A DNA stretch of 35,126 nt, from the NCBI GenBank assembly GCA_002781745.1, contig PFFW01000118.1, positions 1-35,126 of the forward strand, written 5' to 3'. The position numbers and the translations under genes were made by a program. Origin of the DNA: Rhodospirillales bacterium CG15_BIG_FIL_POST_REV_8_21_14_020_66_15 (lineage in GTDB: Bacteria; Pseudomonadota; Alphaproteobacteria; Rhodospirillales; Casp-alpha2). Shown one piece after another: positions 7,877-16,118 of this stretch. The notes under the pieces are model-generated. The model saw only the letters and a list, made by a program, of their open reading frames with translations, was not told where the DNA came from and did no database searches. Numbering within the stretch: the stretch's first letter is position 1; each line of letters opens with the position of its first letter.

Positions 7877-8668
7877 TCAGTAATTAACCGATTCGCCCGA
7901 GCCGCCGTCGACGGCGATGCACTGCCCGGTGACCATGGCGGCGAGCGGCGAGCAGAAGAACAGCACCGCATTGGCCATGTCCTCGGGCTGGATCAGGCGG
8001 CCGAGGGGAATCTCCGTCACCCGCTCGGCCATGGCCTCCTCCAGCGTCACGCCCTTGTCCTCGGCCTCGCGCCGGAAGATCTGCATGACGCGCTCCGTCG
8101 CGGTGAAGCCGGGATGGACGCAGTTGATGGTGACCCCGGCCTTGGCCGCGCGGGTCGCCAGCTGCTTGGTGAAGTTGGCGACGCCGGCGTTGACCACGCC
8201 GTTGGTGACGCGCAGGGGGGCGACGATGCGCGCGGTCATGCCGCCGATGTTGACGATGCGGCCCCAGCCCTTTTTCTCCAGATGCGGCAGGATGATGCGC
8301 GCCAGGCGGATATAGGCCATCAGCTTGACGTCGATGTGGTAGCGGAACAGTTCGTCCGTCTGCTCGTCGAAGGGAGCTGCGGTCGAGGTCACGGCGTTAT
8401 TGACCAGGATGTCGACGCCGCCGGCGGCCGTCAGGGCCTGTTCGGCGAAGCGTTCCACGTCCTCCCGCTTCGACACGTCGGCCTGGAACGGCCAGGCCTC
8501 GACCCCGAAGTTGCGGATGTCTGCCGCCGTTGCCTGCAGGCTGTCCAGGGTCCGCCCGCAGATGGCGACGTTGACGCCCTGCTCGGCCAGCTTCAGCGCC
8601 ACTGCGCGGCCGATGCCGCGCGAGCCGCCGGTGACGAAGGCGGTCCTGCCCTTCAGTTGGAAATCCAT
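7877..8668 (-). CDS. SDR-fold protein lacking the catalytic tetrad
   Basis: This 263-aa protein has the short-chain dehydrogenase/reductase fold. The dinucleotide motif TGGSRGIG (13-20), LVNNA (88-92) and the C-terminal GQCIAVDGGSG are intact. Gap-free alignment by eye to FabG-type SDRs puts G143 at the catalytic Ser, N156 at the Tyr and N160 at the Lys, with K115 at the Asn position. The usual YxxxK motif is therefore absent and reads NGVVN. The reading frame is otherwise clean and of normal length, so this looks like a stable variant rather than decay. It may bind NAD(P) without redox chemistry, or use other residues. It is the first gene of a pair with the methyltransferase. The 219 nt between it and hprK (8669-8887) are a divergent promoter region in which no clear element was seen. 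Confidence 0.88.
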   Translation of the reverse strand: MDFQLKGRTAFVTGGSRGIGRAVALKLAEQGVNVAICGRTLDSLQATAADIRNFGVEAWPFQADVSKREDVERFAEQALTAAGGVDILVNNAVTSTAAPFDEQTDELFRYHIDVKLMAYIRLARIILPHLEKKGWGRIVNIGGMTARIVAPLRVTNGVVNAGVANFTKQLATRAAKAGVTINCVHPGFTATERVMQIFRREAEDKGVTLEEAMAERVTEIPLGRLIQPEDMANAVLFFCSPLAAMVTGQCIAVDGGSGESVNY

Positions 8669-8887
8669 GCGTGCGGTCCTCCCACTTGGATGGTCTTGTC
8701 ACGCCCCCGTTACCGGCAGAATGACGCAGCCGAACCCGCCCGTCCACGGGGGTGGCGCGAAATTCCCGCGCGCCGCAGGCCATTTGCGAAAAACCGGGAC
8801 GGAAAACGCCGCGAGGCCTTCCGGCGGCCGCCGAAAATCGCAAGAATAGGCTGGACAGGGCGCGCCGCTCGGAACACCCTTCCCCTC

Positions 8888-9385
8888 ATGCGGACGGTGC
8901 ACGAGCAAATCCACGCCACCTGCGTCGCCATCGGCGGCGCCGGCGTGCTGCTGCGCGGGCCGTCGGGGGCGGGCAAGTCGGACCTGGCGCTGCGCCTGAT
9001 CGACGGCGGCGGGCCGCACGGACCACGCCTGGTGGCCGACGACCGGGTCGACCTTTGCCTGCGCGACGGCCGCGTCTGGGCCCAGGCGCCGGAGGCGCTG
9101 AGGGGCCTTTTGGAGGTGCGCGGCGTCGGCATCATGCCGATGCGCCATGTCGACGAGGCGCCGGTGGCGCTGGTCTGCGATCTGGTCGCGCCGCACCAGG
9201 TCGAGCGCCTGCCCGAGGAGCGGTCGACGCCGATCCTGGGCCGCGACCTCCCGTTCATCCGCCTGGCCCCGTTCGAGGCCTCGGCGCCGGCCAAGATCCG
9301 CCTGGCGCTGCGCCGCCTGCCCTGGGAGGAACGGCGGGCGGAGGTCATCGAACTGCCCGGCCGGACCGGGGAACGCACCCCATGA
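8888..9385 (+). CDS. hprK: Short-form HPr kinase/phosphorylase
   Basis: The 165-aa protein corresponds to the catalytic C-terminal domain only, as is usual for alphaproteobacterial HprK; Gram-positive HprK is about twice as long. Walker A GPSGAGKS is at residues 24-31, and the HprK signature-like LEVRGVGIM lies near residue 79. It phosphorylates HPr on Ser46, and Ser46 is present in the ptsH product encoded 1.4 kb downstream. The ATG at 8888 has no strong ribosome site. Its stop overlaps the rapZ start as ATGA. Confidence 0.92.
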   Translation: MRTVHEQIHATCVAIGGAGVLLRGPSGAGKSDLALRLIDGGGPHGPRLVADDRVDLCLRDGRVWAQAPEALRGLLEVRGVGIMPMRHVDEAPVALVCDLVAPHQVERLPEERSTPILGRDLPFIRLAPFEASAPAKIRLALRRLPWEERRAEVIELPGRTGERTP

Positions 9386-10269
9386 CCGCAGCCGCGGACG
9401 AACCGGAAGGCGACGGCCGCCAACCCCTGGTACTGGTCACCGGGGTGTCGGGCGCGGGCAAGACCTCGGCCCTCAAGGCGCTTGAGGACATGGGGTTCGA
9501 GGCCATCGACAACGTGCCGCTGTCGCTGCTGGGCCGGCTGGTCGCACCCGGCGGCTTTCCCCATCCCATCGCCGCCGGGGTCGACATCCGCACCCGCGAT
9601 TTCGGGGCGGACGCGTTCCTGGAGATGATCGCCGAACTGCGCGCGCGCGACGACGTGGACGCCAAGGTCCTGTTCATGGATTGCGACGACCAGGTGCTGA
9701 CCCGCCGCTACGCCGAAACCCGGCGCCGCCATCCGCTCGCCATCGACCGCCCGGTGGCCGACGGCATCCGCCAGGAACGCATGCTGCTGGCCCCCGTGCG
9801 CGAACGGGCCGACGTAGTGATGGACACGTCGGACATGTCCCTGGGCGCGCAGAAGGCGGCCATGGAGGACCATTTCGCGGTCCAGGGCGAACCGGGCCTG
9901 CCCGTGTTCGTGGTCTCGTTCTCCTATCGCAACGGCGTGCCGCGCGACGCCGACCTGGTATTCGACGTGCGGTTCCTCAGCAATCCCCATTACGACCTGG
10001 ACCTGCGGCCGCTGACGGGACTGGACGACAAGGTCGGCGCGCATATCGCCGCCGACTCCGGCTTCGACGCGTTCTTCCGCCATCTGACCGCGCTTCTCGG
10101 CCCGCTGCTGCCGCGCTATGCGGAAGAGGGCAAAAGCTATCTGACCATCGCGGTGGGGTGTACGGGCGGGCGCCACCGTTCGGTCTATGTCGCCGAACGG
10201 CTGGGCGCCTGGCTGTCCGAACGGGGGGAAAAGGCGCGGGTGCGCCATCGCGACTTGGACAAACGGTGA
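9382..10269 (+). CDS. rapZ: RapZ/YvcJ-family P-loop RNA adaptor or nucleotidase
   Basis: The 295-aa protein has the P-loop GVSGAGKT (21-28) and the C-terminal conserved block GCTGGRHRSV near residue 260, both hallmarks of the RapZ family. In enterobacteria RapZ guides RNase E to the sRNA GlmZ and so controls amino-sugar synthesis. In alphaproteobacteria its role is not settled, but it sits with the PTS genes, as here. Translation is coupled to hprK through a 4-nt ATGA overlap. A 110-nt gap with a short palindrome follows before manX. Confidence 0.93.
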   Translation: MTAAADEPEGDGRQPLVLVTGVSGAGKTSALKALEDMGFEAIDNVPLSLLGRLVAPGGFPHPIAAGVDIRTRDFGADAFLEMIAELRARDDVDAKVLFMDCDDQVLTRRYAETRRRHPLAIDRPVADGIRQERMLLAPVRERADVVMDTSDMSLGAQKAAMEDHFAVQGEPGLPVFVVSFSYRNGVPRDADLVFDVRFLSNPHYDLDLRPLTGLDDKVGAHIAADSGFDAFFRHLTALLGPLLPRYAEEGKSYLTIAVGCTGGRHRSVYVAERLGAWLSERGEKARVRHRDLDKR

Positions 10270-10291
10270 AAATCGTACCAATATCCCCTGC

Positions 10292-10304
10292 CGGAATGAT
10301 TCCG
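10292..10304. promoter_or_regulatory. 13-bp palindrome upstream of manX
   Basis: CGGAAT-G-ATTCCG is a perfect palindrome with 6-bp arms about one central base, in the 110-nt rapZ-manX gap and 76 nt before the manX start. The 1-nt centre makes an RNA hairpin unlikely, so a protein-binding operator is the better guess. Chance occurrence is possible. Confidence 0.3.
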
Positions 10305-10379
10305 AAGCGGACCCAAAGAGCCGCCGGCCCGGTTGATGCCGCTTCTTGAGGGACACATGCGAATGATGGAAGGCCTGTC

Positions 10380-10787
10380 ATGATCGGATTGGTCGTCGTT
10401 ACCCACGGCAACCTGGCGACGGAGATGATTTCCGCGCTGGAACATGTCGTCGGGCCGCAGGCGAACGTGGCCGCCGTCTGCATCGGACCCGAGGACGACA
10501 TGGAGGAACGCCGCACCGAGATCCTGAACCGCGTGCAGCAGGTCGACGCCGGCGAGGGCGTCGTGGTGCTGACCGACATGTTCGGCGGCACGCCGTCGAA
10601 CCTGGCGATCTCGATCCTGGACCGCGCCAACGTCGAGGTCATCGCCGGCATCAATCTGCCCATGCTGGTGAAGCTGGCCAGCGTGCGCAAGACGGAACCG
10701 CTCGCCAAGGCCGCCGAGTCGGCGCAGGAAGCGGGCCGCAAGTACATCAACATCGCGTCGCGTCTGTTGACCCAGGACGCGCGCTAG
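10380..10787 (+). CDS. manX: PTS EIIA component, mannose family
   Basis: This 135-aa cytosolic EIIA-Man-type domain has its phospho-acceptor His at position 9 (VVVTHGNLATEM) and the family block VVVLTDMFGGTPSNLA. It accepts phosphate from HPr-His15. No EIIB, EIIC or EIID gene is in the window, so it most likely serves as a regulatory end-point rather than a sugar importer. A ribosome site, GGAAGG, lies about 7 nt upstream of the ATG. It is followed 5 nt later by ptsH. Confidence 0.94.
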   Translation: MIGLVVVTHGNLATEMISALEHVVGPQANVAAVCIGPEDDMEERRTEILNRVQQVDAGEGVVVLTDMFGGTPSNLAISILDRANVEVIAGINLPMLVKLASVRKTEPLAKAAESAQEAGRKYINIASRLLTQDAR

Positions 10788-10792
10788 GTTTC

Positions 10793-11086
10793 ATGCCGTC
10801 GCGCACCGTCACCATCGTCAACATGCGTGGCCTGCACGCCCGCGCCGCCGCCAAGTTCGCCAAGCTGGCAAGCGAATTCGAGGCCGAGATCCTGGTCTCC
10901 AAGGACGGGCAGACCGTGGGCGGACGCTCGATCATGGGGCTGATGATGCTTGCCGCCGCCCCCGGCACGGAGATCGAGATCGCCTGCGACGGCACGGACG
11001 GCGCCGAGGCGCTGGAGGCGTTGGCCGCCCTGGTCGAGGGCGGCTTCGACGAGGACCGGTCGGAAGGACCGCTGACGGGCGGATGA
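10793..11086 (+). CDS. ptsH: Phosphocarrier protein HPr
   Basis: The 97-aa HPr has both canonical phosphorylation sites at canonical numbers: His15 in GLHARAAAKF (phosphorylated by enzyme I) and Ser46 in GGRSIMGLMML (phosphorylated by HprK). Both kinases are encoded in this same cluster, so HPr is the switch point. A C-terminal tail of about 10 residues (EDRSEGPLTGG) extends beyond the usual fold. It lies 5 nt after manX and 10 nt before ptsI. Confidence 0.96.
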   Translation: MPSRTVTIVNMRGLHARAAAKFAKLASEFEAEILVSKDGQTVGGRSIMGLMMLAAAPGTEIEIACDGTDGAEALEALAALVEGGFDEDRSEGPLTGG

Positions 11087-11096
11087 GGCTGACGGC

Positions 11097-12848
11097 GTGA
11101 AGCGGGAGATGGAAAAGCGTTTCGAGGGCCTGGGTGTGTCGCCGGGGATCGCCGTCGGCCCCGCCCACGTGCGCGAGGCCGGGACCCTGGAAGTGCCCGA
11201 ACGCCGGGTGGCCAAGAAGGCGATTGCGGCCGAGCAGAAACGCCTGGCGGCCGCGGTGATCCTGGCCCGCCGCCAGCTCAAGCGCCTGAAGGCCCAGGCC
11301 CAGCAGGACGTGCTCACGGGCGAGATGCAATTCCTGTTCGACGCCTACCTGCAGATGCTCGAGGATTCGCGCCTGGTGCGCGGCGCGCGGGACCTGATCC
11401 GCCGCCAGGGGCTGAACGCCGAGGCCGCGGTGCAGAACCAGCTCAACGACATCGTCCACGCGTTCCAGGCCATGGACAACGCCTATATCGCGGCGCGCGT
11501 CGACGACGTGCGCGACGTCGGCAACCGCATCATCCGCAACCTGATGCGCGAACCGCTGAAGCCGTTCAGCCAGGCCGCCCCCGGGTCGATCGTCATCGCC
11601 GACCAGCTGTCGCCCGCCGACGCCTCGCAGCTCGACCCCACGCGCATCGCCGGGGCGGCGACGGCGCTGGGCGGGGCCGAGGGTCACGCGGCGATCATGG
11701 CGAGGGCCCTCGGCATTCCCCTGGTTCTCGGCATCCCCGGCCTGCCCGAGGCCGTAAAGCCGGGGGCCCGCATCATCGTCGACGGCACCCGCGGCACGGT
11801 CATCGTCAACCCGACGGCGCGCACGCAGGCCGTCTACGAGCAGTTGAAGACCGCCGCGCGCAAGGAGACCGAACGCCTGGGCCACATGCGGGCCGTGCCG
11901 GCGGTAACGCGGGACAACGTCTCCGTGTCGCTGGCCGCCAACGTGGAACTGCCCATCGAACTCGACCTGGTCAGGCGCAACGGCGCCGCCGGCATCGGCC
12001 TGCTGCGCACGGAGTTCCTCTACATGAGCCGCGACGACGTGCCGACCGAGGACGAACAGTACGCGACGCTGAAGGAGATCGTCGAGGCCATGGACGGCAA
12101 GACCGTGACCGTGCGTACCCTCGACATCGGCGGCGAGAAGCCGGCCCAGGGCCTGCTCGGCGACCTCAGCGAGGCGGCGACCTCGGCATTGGGGCTGCGC
12201 GGCATCCGCCTGTCCCTGAAGCACCGCAAGACCATGGACGCCCAGATGACGGCGATCCTGCGCGCCGCCTGCCACGGGCCCGTGCGCATCCTGCTGCCCA
12301 TGGTCTCGACCGTGTCCGAGGTCCGCCAGGCGCGCGACGCCCTTCAGAAGGCGGCGCGGAAGCTGAAGCGGCGCAAGCACAAGCTGCCCGACCCGCTGCC
12401 GCCCTTGGGCGTGATGATCGAGGTGCCGGCGGCGGCGCTCGCCGCCGACGCGCTGGCCCAGGTCTCGGACTTCTTCGCCATCGGCTCCAACGACCTGACC
12501 ATGTACACGCTGGCCACCGACCGCACCAACGAGCACGTGGCGCATCTCTACGACTCGCTCCACCCGGCGGTGCTGCGCCTGATCCAGTTCGCGACCCAGG
12601 CCGCGCTGCGCTCGCGCATCCCCATCAGCCTGTGCGGCGAGATGGCGGGCGATCCGCGCTATGCGCCGCTGCTGCTGGGCCTGGGCCTGCGCGAGCTTTC
12701 CATGGTCGCGGCCAACATCCCCGTGGTGAAGCAGCGCATCCGCGAGATGGACATGGCCGCCGCCAACCGCCGCGCCGACGCCATCATGGGCCAGGTCGAC
12801 CCCGGGCGCATCGCGGCGCTGCTGGACGATTTCAACGGCCTCGCTTAG
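11097..12848 (+). CDS. ptsI: PTS enzyme I (PEP-protein phosphotransferase)
   Basis: The 583-aa enzyme takes phosphate from PEP and passes it to HPr. It has the N-terminal HPr-binding helical domain, the phospho-His domain with H197 in GGAEGHAAIMARALGIP, and the C-terminal PEP-binding TIM barrel with LRTEFLYM and ISLCGEMAGDP. There is no N-terminal GAF domain, so it is PtsI-like rather than PtsP. The GTG at 11097 is preferred over the ATG at 11109 because TGAGG lies upstream at a usable distance; both are possible. Its stop codon overlaps the stop of the convergent hydrolase gene. Confidence 0.95.
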   Translation: MKREMEKRFEGLGVSPGIAVGPAHVREAGTLEVPERRVAKKAIAAEQKRLAAAVILARRQLKRLKAQAQQDVLTGEMQFLFDAYLQMLEDSRLVRGARDLIRRQGLNAEAAVQNQLNDIVHAFQAMDNAYIAARVDDVRDVGNRIIRNLMREPLKPFSQAAPGSIVIADQLSPADASQLDPTRIAGAATALGGAEGHAAIMARALGIPLVLGIPGLPEAVKPGARIIVDGTRGTVIVNPTARTQAVYEQLKTAARKETERLGHMRAVPAVTRDNVSVSLAANVELPIELDLVRRNGAAGIGLLRTEFLYMSRDDVPTEDEQYATLKEIVEAMDGKTVTVRTLDIGGEKPAQGLLGDLSEAATSALGLRGIRLSLKHRKTMDAQMTAILRAACHGPVRILLPMVSTVSEVRQARDALQKAARKLKRRKHKLPDPLPPLGVMIEVPAAALAADALAQVSDFFAIGSNDLTMYTLATDRTNEHVAHLYDSLHPAVLRLIQFATQAALRSRIPISLCGEMAGDPRYAPLLLGLGLRELSMVAANIPVVKQRIREMDMAAANRRADAIMGQVDPGRIAALLDDFNGLA

Positions 12849-13573
12849 AGCACCGTGCGATAAATCCGGCTATCGCGCAGCCAGTCGGCGAGAAGGCTCA
12901 GCACCGTCTCCGGCGCTTCCATCGGCGTCATGTGGCCGCAGTCCTCGATGATCTCGAACCGGGCATCCGGAATGGCATCCGCCATCTCCTGAGACTCCTT
13001 CATTGAACGCAGTTCATCCTGGCGCGACCAGATGACCAGGGCCGGGCATTTGATCGCCGGCAGGTCCGGGCGGCCGTCGCGGCGGCGGATGGAGAGCTGC
13101 TTGATGAAGGCCTCGGCGCCCATGCGCAGTGCCATGTCCTTGACCTCCTGGATCAGGGCCGCGTCCTCGCGGCGGTCCGGGTGCAGCGCCTTCTTCACGG
13201 CATCGGTCGACAGGCCCTTGAAGCCGCGTTCCCGCGTATGGCCGATCAGGAAGGCATTGCGCTTGACGATTTCAGGGCGCGGCGGACGGGCCGAGGAATT
13301 CATCAGCACCAGGCCCGCGACCCGCTCGGGCGCCAGGCGCACGATTTCCCGCGCGACGAAGCCGCCCAGGGAAAAGCCGATGGGGACGAGCGGTCCCGGC
13401 ACCGCATCCAGCAATTCCCGCGCGGCGACCTCGATGTCTTCCATGCGGCCGAAGTCGGCGAAGTGACAGGGGGCGAGGGCCGCGAGCCCCGTCTCCATGT
13501 CCCGCCAGAGCGCGCGGTCGGTCATGAAGCCGGGGCAAAGTACCAGCGTTGCGTCACCGTGTTTTGCCGTCAT
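12845..13573 (-). CDS. Alpha/beta hydrolase
   Basis: The 242-aa alpha/beta hydrolase has the nucleophile elbow GFSLGG (Ser68), a likely acid in IWSRQDELRS (about residue 189) and the catalytic His in EDCGHMTPMEAPE (about residue 217). There is no signal peptide, so it is cytosolic. It could be an esterase or a C-C bond hydrolase; the substrate is unknown. It lies 27 nt after the HAD gene on the same strand and is probably co-transcribed. Its TAA shares bases with the convergent ptsI TAG, so no terminator separates the two genes. Confidence 0.85.
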   Translation of the reverse strand: MTAKHGDATLVLCPGFMTDRALWRDMETGLAALAPCHFADFGRMEDIEVAARELLDAVPGPLVPIGFSLGGFVAREIVRLAPERVAGLVLMNSSARPPRPEIVKRNAFLIGHTRERGFKGLSTDAVKKALHPDRREDAALIQEVKDMALRMGAEAFIKQLSIRRRDGRPDLPAIKCPALVIWSRQDELRSMKESQEMADAIPDARFEIIEDCGHMTPMEAPETVLSLLADWLRDSRIYRTVL

Positions 13574-13600
13574 CGAATCTTCTCACCGCCTCACGGCCTC

Positions 13601-14308
13601 TTAGGCCAACGTATCGGCCAGCTCCTTGAAGTCCGCGACGATCAGGTCCGGCTGTTCCGGCCAGGCGCCGAACGGCCGCTTGCGCCGGTCGATGAAGGCC
13701 GCGCGCATGCCGAAGCTCTTGGCGCCGACGCAGTCGAATTCGTGGTTGGCGACGAACAGGCAGGAGGTGCGGTCGAAGCCGGTGATGTCGCAGGCCGTGG
13801 CGTAGGTCGCCCAATGGGGCTTGAAGTAGCCGGCCTCGGCGACGCTGATGACGTGGTCGAACCTGAAGCCGATGTGCGGGCCGGCGGCGGCCAGCATGTC
13901 CGGGTCGCCGTTGGACAGGATCGCCAGCTTGTAGCCCGCCTTGCGCAGCTTGCCCAAGGCCTTGATGACGTCGGGAAAGGGTTTCAGCCTCTCGATCTCG
14001 GAGACCAGCCACTCGACTTCCTTCCGGGTGTAGTCGATGCCGGCGCGGTCCATGACCACCGAGACGGCGCGGTGGCCGATCTGCCGGTAGGGCGTGTGGC
14101 CGCGATCACATAATGCATCGATCATCGAGTTCTCGAAGTGGGTGCGCCGCCACCAGGTGACGAAGCTGTGGGGATTGCCGTCCCAGCCCTTCTTCTTCAG
14201 GAAGGGGGCGGCGATCTCGGTCAGGCCCTTCTGCATGTCGACGACGGTGCCGTACTGGTCGAACACCAGGATCTTGATCTCGCGTTTGAGAATTTCCGGA
14301 TCGGTCAT
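13601..14308 (-). CDS. HAD-superfamily hydrolase, haloacid dehalogenase type II-like
   Basis: The 235-aa HAD hydrolase has nucleophile D17 in VFDQYGTVVD, the motif II block AILSNGDP, the motif III lysine in YFKPHWATY, and an acidic end-motif in FVANHEFDCVGAKSFG. The DxYGT form and cap resemble (S)-2-haloacid dehalogenases, but many such proteins are general phosphatases. The ATG at 14308 is chosen over the open upstream extension because AGGAGG (14317-14322) lies 8 nt before it. It is the first gene of a two-gene minus-strand unit with the alpha/beta hydrolase. Confidence 0.85.
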   Translation of the reverse strand: MTDPEILKREIKILVFDQYGTVVDMQKGLTEIAAPFLKKKGWDGNPHSFVTWWRRTHFENSMIDALCDRGHTPYRQIGHRAVSVVMDRAGIDYTRKEVEWLVSEIERLKPFPDVIKALGKLRKAGYKLAILSNGDPDMLAAAGPHIGFRFDHVISVAEAGYFKPHWATYATACDITGFDRTSCLFVANHEFDCVGAKSFGMRAAFIDRRKRPFGAWPEQPDLIVADFKELADTLA

Positions 14309-14460
14309 GGCAAGGGCCTCCTGGGACGTTGCTGGGCGGTTGAGCGGCGCGCAGTATGGCGCGGGCATCGGTCCCGGAAAACCGCGAAATTCTTGGGGCG
14401 GGCCCGAGATTTTCTCCATTCCCGGAGGGTCCCGTGCAAGGGCCGGACCGGGCCGGCCCC

Positions 14461-14489
14461 TTGAAGAATGGGCCCGGGACTGCTACATC
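14461..14489 (+). promoter_or_regulatory. Candidate promoter of ahcY
   Basis: TTGAAG (14461-14466) and TACATC (14484-14489) are separated by 17 nt in the 300-nt divergent gap 14309-14608. The predicted leader is about 110 nt. I looked for SAH and SAM riboswitch consensus elements in this leader and saw none. The rest of the gap is GC-rich without other recognisable sites. Confidence 0.45.
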
Positions 14490-14608
14490 CCCCGGCACCG
14501 ACACGGCCGGACGGGGCCCCGCCCGGCAAATCAATTTCACAGCACAGGGCCGCCGGACGCAGGCGTTCGGGGTCCGTGCGAAACGAATTAGAGGAACAGG
14601 AGTTCTAT

Positions 14609-16006
<1,398 letters not shown>

Positions 16007-16035
16007 TCGGACCGAAACGTCCAAAAAGGTTAAGA

Positions 16036-16059
16036 GGCGGTGCGAAAGCGCCGCCTTTT
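16036..16059 (+). terminator. Rho-independent terminator of ahcY
   Basis: An 8-bp stem GGCGGTGC / GCGCCGCC with a GAAA tetraloop is followed by TTTTCCTTTG. It lies 30 nt after the ahcY stop codon. Confidence 0.9.
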
Positions 16060-16062
16060 CCT

Positions 16063-16091
16063 TTGTTATCAGGGATTTCAATGATTAACAT
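16063..16091 (+). promoter_or_regulatory. Candidate promoter of the PAS-protein gene
   Basis: TTGTTA (16063-16068) and TAACAT (16086-16091) are separated by 17 nt, just after the ahcY terminator. Each hexamer matches consensus at four of six positions. Initiation would fall near 16098, giving a leader of about 20 nt before the ATG at 16119. Confidence 0.35.
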
Positions 16092-16118
16092 CCCTCCGTG
16101 CTAAGCGATACCGCCCCC

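Noticed and set aside
7877-8668. Calling the SDR gene a pseudogene
   Set aside because: Length, cofactor motif and both ends are intact without stops or frameshifts; substitutions at catalytic positions alone do not show decay.
14490-14608. SAH or SAM riboswitch in the ahcY leader
   Set aside because: None of the consensus blocks I know for these riboswitches is present; only GC-rich sequence and an ordinary ribosome site are seen.
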